Shown here piece after piece: positions 56,211 to 64,000 of a stretch of 64,000 bases of DNA. Position numbers and translations under genes: made by a program. The DNA lies in assembly GCA_905221615.1 (NCBI GenBank), contig CAJNDT010004891.1:310001-374000 (forward strand). The letters are read 5' to 3'. The notes beneath the pieces were generated by a model. It was not told the DNA's origin, did no database searches, and worked only from the letters and a program-made list of their open reading frames with translations. The stretch is from Symbiodinium sp. CCMP2592. Taxonomy: Eukaryota; Sar; Dinophyceae; Suessiales; Symbiodiniaceae. Position 1 is the first letter of the stretch, and every line of letters begins with the position of its first letter.

Positions 56211-57325
56211 GCAGGAGCAAGCCCGGTTGATGCGACGAGCAAACGAAGAGAAGGAGTTACGTACCCAAGCCCAGGCACTGGACCAATTTGTAGATTATTG
56301 GCCTCCGTCACGCTGAATCCCATACACTCCAAGTAATCGGCGATAGACTGCAGGCAGAACTTGCCAGTGCACAACAAGAACTGGCGATCTCGAAGGTGGT
56401 GGTGGGTGCAACTTGTGAATCATGCGTCGAAGTTGTCTGCTTTTTCAAAGTGCTCAAAGAAGCCTGGCAGGGAACTCTCTCTGCGCGGGAGGGCGAGTGC
56501 AAGCGCCTTCAGGCGGCACTTGCTGACTGTGCAAAGTCGGAATCATGATGTTTCGCCTGCAGACAGCGCAGAGCTGTGATCGTGGCCATGCATGCCGGGA
56601 GGACAAGATCGGAGACGCTGTCGGTCAGCACGAGGAACTCAGGACACTTGAGTATGTAATTTGGCTGTGGGTATGCAAGACTGGGCCTAGGCCCCACCGA
56701 GAAGTTACTGTAGACTTGGCCAAGAAGATGCTTCAGGAGACTGCAGACAAGCCTTGAGCAGGCCAGGACCGCCTTGAGCTTTTCAGCCAAAGTGCCTGAG
56801 TTTTCCGTGCAAATTCCAGCCGGTGCTGTTAAACACACGTGCGACTGTGGACTAAAACAGTGCTGGTACATATATGATGCAACAGTGACCTTCCGTGGCG
56901 TGCACAAGACTAGATACGAGACTTGCAAGACAGTCATGCGAGTTGCCAGCTGAAGCCAATGTGAACTTGCAAAGAATGTGAGACCGAGTGAATCCTTAGT
57001 CGGTAGCGGCAGTTTCCATCTGTTGGAGGCAACCTCACGCGCGACGAATCTCAAGAGCGAATTGGATGCAAGGACTAGTGAATGTGCAACATAGACTGGT
57101 CTATGGCGCTGCATGACCCTTGACCTGTTTCGAAGACAGTTTGTTATTGCTGATGACAATCGAAGCGTCATGCAACCAGTAGCAGGACAGCAGATTGTGT
57201 CCAGCTGCGCGCAGAGGCAGAATCGGCAGTTCAAGACAGATAGCGAAGGCGAATGCAGCTTGAGTGTGCACAACTCCGGTTGCTGAAAGGCGCAGCAGCA
57301 AGAGCGCCAAGCAGCCCTCAGATCT
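56211..57325 (+). CDS. Second coiled-coil exon cluster, unknown
   Basis: Helical, charged pieces follow the MDH gene: EQARLMRRANEEKELR after TTGCAG near 56214; AELASAQQELAISK after CTGCAG near 56354 and before GTGGTGG; LSAREGECKRLQAALADCAK near 56478; NLKSELDARTSECA near 57047; and KAQQQERQAALRSMEE near 57287. The heptad pattern is like that of the cluster at 45-50 kb. They could be a separate gene or part of the same very long gene with MDH between. I cannot decide from sequence alone. Confidence 0.45.
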
Positions 57326-57329
57326 ATGG

Positions 57330-57546
57330 AGGAGGTGCGTACACCCCCGTCATGCGACAACCCACTCTCGATCAATTTTTGACAAGGGCGTGAGATGGTG
57401 CAACCGTTTGTCTGTCTGTCCGTCTGTCTGTGGAGGGAATTCGAAGCATCGGGTGGCATTCTCCTGAACCTGCCTGTGGCTTACAGCTCAAATGACATCA
57501 TGAGGAAAAGTGAGTCGGTCTTGAAGTTTCCCCCGCCGCCCCCCCG

Positions 57547-57587
<41 letters not shown>

Positions 57588-58350
57588 TTACAGTGAACAG
57601 TGGCAGAGCTCCTTCAACTTGCTAGGGCTGTGCAAGTTTCACATGGCAGAAAAATGGAGCTCCTCCAACATCTGGGAGCAACGTATACTCAATGCTTTCA
57701 ATCTAGGCTGGTGCCAGAGGGCGCACAAAACAGGCACGGACAAAAAGGACGGTTTCAAGGTGACGCGCAGGTTCAGAAAAGCTCAGTCGCTGTTCAGCCG
57801 GCCTTGAACTTGAACCAGCTACTTGTCCTGACAATTGGCAGGGAAAAGTCGGAGAAACTTACCATTGGATGGCACACCTTGATGTCGATTTTGGCGCAAA
57901 CTCCCGACAACTGTTTGTTGTAACGTCAGCGTAGCTGGTGCAATGTTTAGATAGAAGGTCTTTGCACACATAGACTGTCGAGTTTTGGATGAGGGTGAGT
58001 TACTATGCTTACCTATGGTCCCGAGACTCTGTTCGCACGCGGCACGCGGCCATCGTTTTCAATCAATGCAGCTCAAGCTACTGCGTGAGATGCCTTCTAC
58101 ACCAGGGAGATAAAACAGGGAGCTACTTCTGACCGAGCCGTTGGTTGCGGAATTTAGATACGTTTGGATGTTTCCACCAAATACTCGGATTTCCAGGTGA
58201 ATTTTCAAGACCGATGGCTCATCCTGCGCGGCGTTCGGCCTGGCATTCAAAATGACCAACCAGCTGCTTGCTAGGCATGTGCGTCATTGCAGCATGCGGC
58301 CTTCATCCCCAGTGGGAGACAGCATGCCGAGCAGAAATTCTGCTGACCTC
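57330..58350. other. Spacer with (CA)n; no supported gene
   Basis: A CA run lies at about 57548-57582. No other feature could be supported before the ATG at 58354. Confidence 0.5.
57548..57582. repeat. (CA)n microsatellite
   Basis: About 17 CA units, preceded by a C-rich stretch. Confidence 0.95.
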
Positions 58351-58353
58351 TAA

Positions 58354-60777
58354 ATGCAGGCTTCTGAACCGTGTACGAACGGTGTGGTGCAGGTGGTTCT
58401 GCAAGACGAAACATGCTTGCAGTTGCCACGCGAGCTGGGGCATGCCTCGAGAATGCTTTCTTCCATCGAAGGCTTCTTTACAGAATCACAAGACGGTCGT
58501 GACGACGATGATGCAGATCCTCTATACCTGCCCAGTTCTGCTGGTCTGACGGCCGCCGGCATTGGCCGCTTGAGCCACTTTGTTCTCCTGAAGGAGCTGC
58601 CAGAACAGTGGCCTTCGAAGGAAGCTTCTGAGTTTGTGCGGGCGGCCTGCTTTCTGGATGTTCCACCTGCCATTGAAGCAGCCACGCTCGCTCTTGCTAG
58701 AGAACTGCTGGAATGCAACTGCCCCTCCGATGTTTATAAGCTTGCTTCTGTGCCGGAGTCCAGTGGCCCAGCTTTCACCGACGAGGAGCGACAAGACGTG
58801 CAGGCGTTGGCAGTTCTCGGCCCAACACTTGGACTTATCGGCGAGGTTTTTGTGCAGCTCACCTGGGCAAACCGTGGCTTGCTGCAGAATCTCTCCACTG
58901 ACTTCTTGCGTGGTGTAGTGCTTGCCGCCGAAGGGCATGCTATTCAGTCTCCGGAGATGCAAGATTTGGAGCGGAGCCGCAGACCTGGGCGAGGTTCGAC
59001 CAAGAGGAAGCGCACGGCTTTGCGCGCGGTGGCCAAAGAACGTTATCGTGGAAGCTTGACGATCGCGCTTGAAGTCCTTGCATACTTGGGGGATGACGAG
59101 CCTGATGTGCGAACAGTGTCCCTCCAGGTCTTGTCACAAGTTGTCCCAAGACAGCACGAGATGCTTGGTTTTAATGTAGATCCTTTTGTGGATGCAGCGA
59201 TAGGTACTTTGGCAGACTCGTCATCACTTGTGCGGCAAAGTGCTGCAGAGACGTTGGCGTATTGGTCACCTTTGGCATCCGGATTTGTCCAGCGGCTTGA
59301 AGGCATGGTTCTGAAGCACAGCGGCCGAGTGAAGGCCACTGCACTACGAGCCTTGGCGACTGCTCAAGTCGTGGCCACAGCAAAGACGGTCCAGCTGGCA
59401 CTATCCTGCTTGGAAGATACTGATAGCCATGTGCAACTGGCTGCTGCCGATGCCTTGGGTTCCTTCATCCTTTCAAACAAGGAAGATTCCTGGAGCATTT
59501 TTGGCAGAATACGGCAAAAGCTGCGAGCAAGACGCGCTTCCGTGAAATGCGCAGCTGCCGGGGCGTTGCGTCATGCCATGCCAGTCCTGGGAGCCGAGTA
59601 TCCAGAGTATTCAGAAACCATTGCCGACTTGATCGGAGCTTTGCTGTCTGACCCATCTTCAGAGGTACGTTGTGCCTCTGTTGCCACCCTAATGGCTGTC
59701 GATGGTGACATGGCCATTAACGAAGCCTTCATTCAGGCGCTTCAAGACCCACACGATGCTGTGTGCAAGGCTGCGTGTGATGGGCTGGTTGCATCAGCAG
59801 ATCCAACCCAGTGGCTTAGCCTTGCAGTGATGCTGGCTCCTCTTCTCTGCAGCCCGGTGGCACGAAATCGATGTGTTGCACTGGAGGCCCTGCACGAGCT
59901 TCTGAACAAGTACGCCCTTCAGCTGGGTGATCGAGGTGTCATCCGGGAAAGCGACTGCGATGCTTATGACAGCCCGGTGATAGCGTCGTTGGTACCTCGA
60001 CTCCTCGATACTGATGGCTATGTGCGGATTGCAGCTGTAAAGACCTTCGGCTGCCTTGCCAGACTTTACGGTCCGCGCAAGGACTATGCTGACCAGCTTG
60101 CATGCGTCGCGGCCACGGATGACGACGATGACGTGAAATCCATGGCTTTGCAGGCACTGTCCGTCGCTGCACCCCGCGGAGATCCCGACGCGGCAGCCAC
60201 GGCGGCGGACGCTTCACGCAGCCACTCGCCGCAGCTGCGCCGGAGTGCCTTGCTTGTGCTTAGGCATATGATGTCTTTCAACAAAGATGTGCTTGCTGCA
60301 GTGTGTGAACGGATTTCGGATGTCGATGACGGTGTGCGTCGTTTAGCCATGGACTGTCTGCCGGACATCTTACAGGGTGAGGACTCAGCTGGAGTCATGG
60401 CCGCACGCACGCTTGGGCTGGTTGCCCGAAGTCAGTCGTCATCAGACCAGACCGTGGTGTGTGCTCTGGAAGCACTTGCACGCATTGCCCAGGCAGGGGG
60501 GCCAAATACCCGCGCAAGTGTCATGTCTCCAGTACTCGCATGTTTAAAAGACGACAACTGGATTGTGAGAGAAGCCGCAGAGAATGCAGCTTGCGCAATG
60601 AACATGACAGTTCCTGCGAGAGCCCCCAGAGGGCGGAGCAATTCGTCCAGTAGCTCCGGATCGACGCAATGCGCCGAGCGTGGCGATGTTTCACCCCTCC
60701 GAAGTCGGAGCAGGTCTCGAGAAGCACTTGTAAGGCTCGGGAGATCCAGAAAGACTAACGACTCCAAGATACTCTAA
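58354..60777 (+). CDS. Skp1-like domain fused to HEAT repeats, RS-rich tail
   Basis: An uninterrupted 807-residue protein. Residues about 11-150 match Skp1: an N-terminal beta/alpha POZ-like part (VVLQDETCLQLPRELG, an acidic loop GRDDDDADPLYLP), then AACFLDVPPAIEAATLALAR and SDVYKLASV, ending FTDEERQDVQ. These correspond to the Skp1 helices that hold cullin and F-box partners. From about residue 225 to 750 there are HEAT/armadillo-type helical repeats with the usual D-x-x-x-x-V-R/K motif (DDEPDVRTVSLQVLS, DSSSLVRQSAAETLA, DPSSEVRCASVATLMA, DTDGYVRIAAVKTFG, DVDDGVRRLAMDCLPD). The tail from about residue 757 is Ser/Arg-rich (RSRSRSREALVRLGRSRK). The frame begins at an ATG that is part of ATGCAG|G, so a spliced start upstream cannot be excluded. 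A role as an SCF-type adaptor or scaffold is inferred from the Skp1 part only. Confidence 0.88.
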   Translation: MQASEPCTNGVVQVVLQDETCLQLPRELGHASRMLSSIEGFFTESQDGRDDDDADPLYLPSSAGLTAAGIGRLSHFVLLKELPEQWPSKEASEFVRAACFLDVPPAIEAATLALARELLECNCPSDVYKLASVPESSGPAFTDEERQDVQALAVLGPTLGLIGEVFVQLTWANRGLLQNLSTDFLRGVVLAAEGHAIQSPEMQDLERSRRPGRGSTKRKRTALRAVAKERYRGSLTIALEVLAYLGDDEPDVRTVSLQVLSQVVPRQHEMLGFNVDPFVDAAIGTLADSSSLVRQSAAETLAYWSPLASGFVQRLEGMVLKHSGRVKATALRALATAQVVATAKTVQLALSCLEDTDSHVQLAAADALGSFILSNKEDSWSIFGRIRQKLRARRASVKCAAAGALRHAMPVLGAEYPEYSETIADLIGALLSDPSSEVRCASVATLMAVDGDMAINEAFIQALQDPHDAVCKAACDGLVASADPTQWLSLAVMLAPLLCSPVARNRCVALEALHELLNKYALQLGDRGVIRESDCDAYDSPVIASLVPRLLDTDGYVRIAAVKTFGCLARLYGPRKDYADQLACVAATDDDDDVKSMALQALSVAAPRGDPDAAATAADASRSHSPQLRRSALLVLRHMMSFNKDVLAAVCERISDVDDGVRRLAMDCLPDILQGEDSAGVMAARTLGLVARSQSSSDQTVVCALEALARIAQAGGPNTRASVMSPVLACLKDDNWIVREAAENAACAMNMTVPARAPRGRSNSSSSSGSTQCAERGDVSPLRSRSRSREALVRLGRSRKTNDSKIL

Positions 60778-60804
60778 GGGGCAGTTGGTGCATGTTGGTG
60801 CACG

Positions 60805-61900
60805 ATGGACGCTAGCTTCTATGAGCACCCGCAGGCCTCCCTCAAGGCCGAGTTGGACACATGGCGTGCAGAATGCGACCGCTGGCAAAGCGAGGCTGCT
60901 TCCTGCCTGGATCCGCGTGAGTCACGGTTGTCTTTTGGTAGGCAACTCAGTCTGACGTGCCGAAGATGAAGGCCTTGCTCGAGGAGATCTTCTAGTGACA
61001 TGACTGTGCAGAAGCACGTTGCACTTTCCTTGCATGCACATGGCTCCTATCTGAGACGACATATGTACATGTTTACGTCTGTGCGTTCGACGTACTTCGC
61101 ATATCTTCGCATGTAAGTCCGGCGGTGAGCAGGAGGAGAAAGCCAGCCTGAGCAGCATGAAGGCCGAGGCACTCCTTCGGATTTGTCGCCTTTCTTGAAG
61201 TACTCGTGCTACCTCGAAATTTTTATGCTACTCGGATAGTCGTGGGTGATGCTTGAGCATTCAAGGCTGCAGAAACCATGGCGCAATGCAAGGCTCAGGC
61301 GAACCTGCACATCCGCAGTCAAGCACGCTCTCGTTGGCGCACGGCGCATGCGAGGCTGCGGCAGCTGCGGCAGAGCTGGAGGCGCGATCGAAGGAGTTCG
61401 GTGCTGAGACTGTCAGCTCTAGTCGATCAGATGCAACAACTGCGAAGTGCAGCGAGATTTGTCCAGGTGCGGGCGGCTGCGAGCAGAGCTCCGGGCATGC
61501 AGGAAAGGGTGGCTTCATGTGGCTTCCGGCTTGCAAGCCACGCCGCGACTGCCAGAACTTCCCCAAAGCTGTTGTGCTGCAGGCCGAGTGGTGCCCTCCC
61601 ACAGGACGAGGCCGCGGGCCGCAACTCGCCAATGCAATGAGATCGGAAATGCCAGAATTCTGTGAGTGAGAGGTGCGCGAGCTCGTCTCGCTCCGCGCAA
61701 GGGTCCTGGACCTGGAAGCCGAGGCGCGAGCGCGAGAGCCGCGAGTCTCAGCCGCTTCCAAGCTGAGCTGTTTGGAGCCGAGGTTGAAGCGATGCACCAG
61801 GCGGTGTCCGCAATGCCGGAAGCCATCGGCCCAGCCTGTCGATCTCTGGCCAGGCTCAAAAGCCGGCTGCCGACCTCGAAGAGTCCATGACGCTGCGCTC
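60805..61900 (+). CDS. Coiled-coil exons, possible gene start
   Basis: An ATG at 60805, only 27 bases after the HEAT gene stop, opens a 112-base exon to 60916 (MDASFYEHPQASLKAELDTW) that meets GTGAGT. Later exon-like pieces are KMKALLEEIF near 60964, EEKASLSSMKAEALLRIC near 61130, AFKAAETMAQCKAQANLHI near 61260, a frame with EAAAAAAELEARSKEFG near 61350, VRELVSLRARVLDLEAEARA near 61674 and AELFGAEVEAMHQAVSAMPE near 61763. All are alpha-helical and Ala/Glu-rich. The family is unknown. They may form the 5' part of the multidomain gene at 62.26 kb. Confidence 0.5.
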
Positions 61901-62262
61901 CATGGTCAAGGACTGGTGGCCATGCGAGCCTTTCCCTCCAACCAAGCCGTGTTGACTGCATGAATGCACGTGGTTCTTCAACCTTTAGGTCAAAGTGTAT
62001 CGGTATCGACGCCGTGTCGACTGCGCGAAGGACCGCGACGACACAGTCTCACGACTGAGAGCAGCTTCGAGCCTGGTATTACACATGGTTCTTGATGTCT
62101 CAGTCGAAGGAGTCTTGCTGCGTACGTTTGATCGGTGCATCAGGTGCATACGCCACGCACTAATCATGCTACAGTAGCTGCAGGTCCTAGATATTTTGGC
62201 CCGATTTTCGTCTCTCCGTCGCATTACAGTGAGCATCAGTGAGCATAGCCTAGTCGCAGTCG

Positions 62263-64000
62263 ATGCCGTTGGATCATGTCGGCAGCCATAGGAGAAGTGC
62301 AACTGTCCAGCTACATTACAGAGACTTGAAGCCTGAAGAGGCAACACTAGTGCAAGCATTCTCTCTCATCTTCGCTGATCGAATGTTCGATTTCGGCGAT
62401 CTGAGCGATGCCGAAAGCGTTGATGATTGTGAAACAGGAGCATGCCCGGAAGAAGTCCAGCAGCAAAGACAGCCAGATCCCAATGGCAAATTTGCACAAG
62501 GAGATGTTGTGAAAGCTCGTTTCCAGCAGGGATGCTGGTATTTGGCAGCTGTGATTGGGCAAAATCATGATGGCTCCTACACCATAGCTTGGAAAGATGG
62601 GGATGACAGTGACAGGGTAAAGAGCAGTGGCGAAATGGTGTACATCAGGCCAGGAGACGCCAAGTCCGCGCGATGGATCCAACATTACCCGCAGCACAGA
62701 CCCCATGCAAGGCAGGCAGCGCAGGCACCGCAGGCACGGGCCAATCCCAGGTCCCACACGACAGAGGATGCGGGCTACACTTCCAGAAGGCATGAAGCGA
62801 ACCAAGCAGAGACCGAGGAGCCAGCCGGAGATGCGGAAAAGAGAAAATGGAAGGACTGGGAAGCACAGCAGCAACGCTTCAGGGACGAACTGCTAAAGCG
62901 AGAAGATCAAGAAGATGACCGATGGCTCGCAAACAGAATGGCAAAATTGCAACAGGAGCTGAGGGATATAGACCAGCTGGCGCCTGCCGCTCGCAAAGGG
63001 CGACTGCGCAAGCTGCAGCTTGAACTGCATCCAGATAAGCAGCCCGAGCGACTACGTGCGAAGTGCCAGAAGCTCTTCTTAATAGTGCAAGGCAGGTGGG
63101 AGGCACACGAGGCAACTCTCCAACGTGAAGCCAATCAGAGAAACCAGGACGAAGAGCGCGCCGCTCGCGCAGCGCGAGAGGAGCGGCAGAGGCGCCAGCG
63201 AAGCCAGGAGGAGCGGCAGCGCAAGCATCGTGAAGAGCAAGAGAGGGCGGAACGTGAAAGGGCCGAACGGGAGGCAAGGAAGAGGCAAGAAAAAGAAGAA
63301 GAGGACAAAAGGAGGAGAAATGCTGAAAGCCGTGCACGGCAAGCAGAAGACGAGCTGAGGCGATTCAAAGAGGCTGCGGCCAAGCAGCGGAGCAAGCAGC
63401 GCAGCGACACAAGTGATTGCCCTGAAAAGCCTGCTGGCCCGGCGGACAGGACAAAGGCACAAGCAAAACAAGACTCTGAACGAGACGATCACTACACCAA
63501 AGCAGGTTTGTACCGCCAGAGGTGCGAGGAGGCAGCCCATGATGATGCACCTTTCATTTCTCCGTCAGAGCAGAGCCAGCAGAGCCACGCCCGAACTGCT
63601 TCTCCTGGCAGGGCGCGCAAGCAGGGGACGCCGAAACCTTCGGAGTTGCACATCCGGGTTCGTTTGAATGGTAGTGCACAGCAGGAGAAATTCTGCGTTC
63701 CAGCTTCGGCGACCGTTGGCGATATCAAGAAAAGGTTGGATGAAAGAGGAGTCGTCACATCTGCTCAGAAGATATTCTGCGGTGACAGGGAGCTCTTCGA
63801 TTTCGAAACGCTCAGCACTTTGCTTTCGACAGGCAACTCCTTAGATTTGGACATCGTGCACAAATTCCCGAAAGGTCTTGGTTTTGCAGAGCAGGTCCGC
63901 AAGAATTGGCGGATGCTGCAGCATGCGCCATCAGAGCTCCGATCGGACAGACAGCTCGTCTCGGAGGCCGTGGGGCAGAGCTGGGAGGCTCTAAAATTCG
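62263..64000 (+). CDS. Tudor-like, J-domain, ubiquitin-like and DUF4116 protein (3' partial)
   Basis: One frame stays open for 579 codons to the window edge. An in-frame stop lies at 62251, and the first ATG after it is 62263 (another is at 62383), though a spliced start is possible. Domains in order, residues from 62263: a tudor/agenet-like fold at about 76-130 (FAQGDVVKARFQQGCWYLAA, YTIAWKDGD); a J-domain-like segment with the HPD triad at about 230-275 (RKLQLELHPDKQPERLR, His codon at 63028, then FLIVQGRWE); an Arg/Glu-rich coiled coil at about 285-385; a ubiquitin-like domain at about 460-536 (ASATVGDIKKRL, QKIFCGDRELFD); and the first DUF4116 repeat at about 540-579 (NWRMLQHAPSELRSDRQLV, then SWEAL). 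DUF4116 arrays with J-domains and UBLs are typical of dinoflagellate proteins of unknown function. An intact HPD suggests contact with Hsp70. More DUF4116 repeats are expected beyond 64000. Confidence 0.85.
   Translation, partial: MPLDHVGSHRRSATVQLHYRDLKPEEATLVQAFSLIFADRMFDFGDLSDAESVDDCETGACPEEVQQQRQPDPNGKFAQGDVVKARFQQGCWYLAAVIGQNHDGSYTIAWKDGDDSDRVKSSGEMVYIRPGDAKSARWIQHYPQHRPHARQAAQAPQARANPRSHTTEDAGYTSRRHEANQAETEEPAGDAEKRKWKDWEAQQQRFRDELLKREDQEDDRWLANRMAKLQQELRDIDQLAPAARKGRLRKLQLELHPDKQPERLRAKCQKLFLIVQGRWEAHEATLQREANQRNQDEERAARAAREERQRRQRSQEERQRKHREEQERAERERAEREARKRQEKEEEDKRRRNAESRARQAEDELRRFKEAAAKQRSKQRSDTSDCPEKPAGPADRTKAQAKQDSERDDHYTKAGLYRQRCEEAAHDDAPFISPSEQSQQSHARTASPGRARKQGTPKPSELHIRVRLNGSAQQEKFCVPASATVGDIKKRLDERGVVTSAQKIFCGDRELFDFETLSTLLSTGNSLDLDIVHKFPKGLGFAEQVRKNWRMLQHAPSELRSDRQLVSEAVGQSWEALKF

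Noticed and set aside
58350..60767. Many antisense frames of 60-146 codons opposite the HEAT gene
   Set aside because: Shadows of a strongly coding + frame. No splice pattern or domain.

Overview
The window looks like nuclear DNA of a dinoflagellate, most likely of the Symbiodiniaceae type. This is inferred, not searched. The signs are: introns with GT, GC and even GA at the 5' end and AG at the 3' end, usually written AG|G; very short exons and introns; genes all on one strand; many microsatellites; TTTAGGG/CCCTAAA-type telomere-like tracts inside introns; and families common in these algae (DUF4116 with J-domain and ubiquitin-like parts, C2 proteins with G/P/H-rich linkers, a CEP164-like WW protein). 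Because exons are so small, the longest open frames miss most genes. I read most genes here by joining short conserved peptides across introns by eye.

Layout, all on the + strand unless stated. 0-4.6 kb: low-complexity DNA and weak exon-like pieces, with one doubtful minus-strand exon. 4.7-5.7 kb: exons of an unidentified coiled-coil gene. 7.36-9.0 kb: a ubiquitin C-terminal hydrolase (UCH, peptidase C12), followed by a UBA domain split by an intron (9.48-9.65 kb). 9.8-11.1 kb: helical exons of unknown function. 15.56-18.3 kb: an alpha/beta hydrolase with a GDSAG nucleophile motif. 18-22 kb: microsatellites. 23.5-24.2 kb: a long exon of an unidentified gene. 28.65-29.62 kb: an intronless ketopantoate reductase. 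33.5-38.17 kb: COG6 of the Golgi tethering complex. 39.0-39.46 kb: a CEP164-like WW-domain gene. 40.07-41.83 kb: a C2-domain gene. 42.6-44.8 kb: unidentified exons. 45.3-50.4 kb: a large coiled-coil gene in many tiny exons. 51.0-55.88 kb: a malate dehydrogenase in about 20 exons, readable from the NAD motif to the stop codon. 56.2-57.3 kb: more coiled-coil exons. 58.35-60.78 kb: an intronless Skp1-like plus HEAT-repeat protein. 60.8-61.9 kb: coiled-coil exons. 62.26-64.0 kb: a multidomain protein (tudor-like, J-domain, coiled coil, ubiquitin-like, DUF4116) that runs off the window.

The genes are ordinary eukaryotic functions (central metabolism, CoA synthesis, Golgi traffic, ubiquitin, cilium) and do not form one pathway. 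What stands out is gene structure: micro-exons, many non-canonical introns of 52-65 bases flanked by short direct repeats, one intron made almost wholly of telomere repeat, and several intronless or 3'-intron-poor genes beside intron-packed ones. I saw no tRNA, rRNA, transposase or CRISPR array that I could support.
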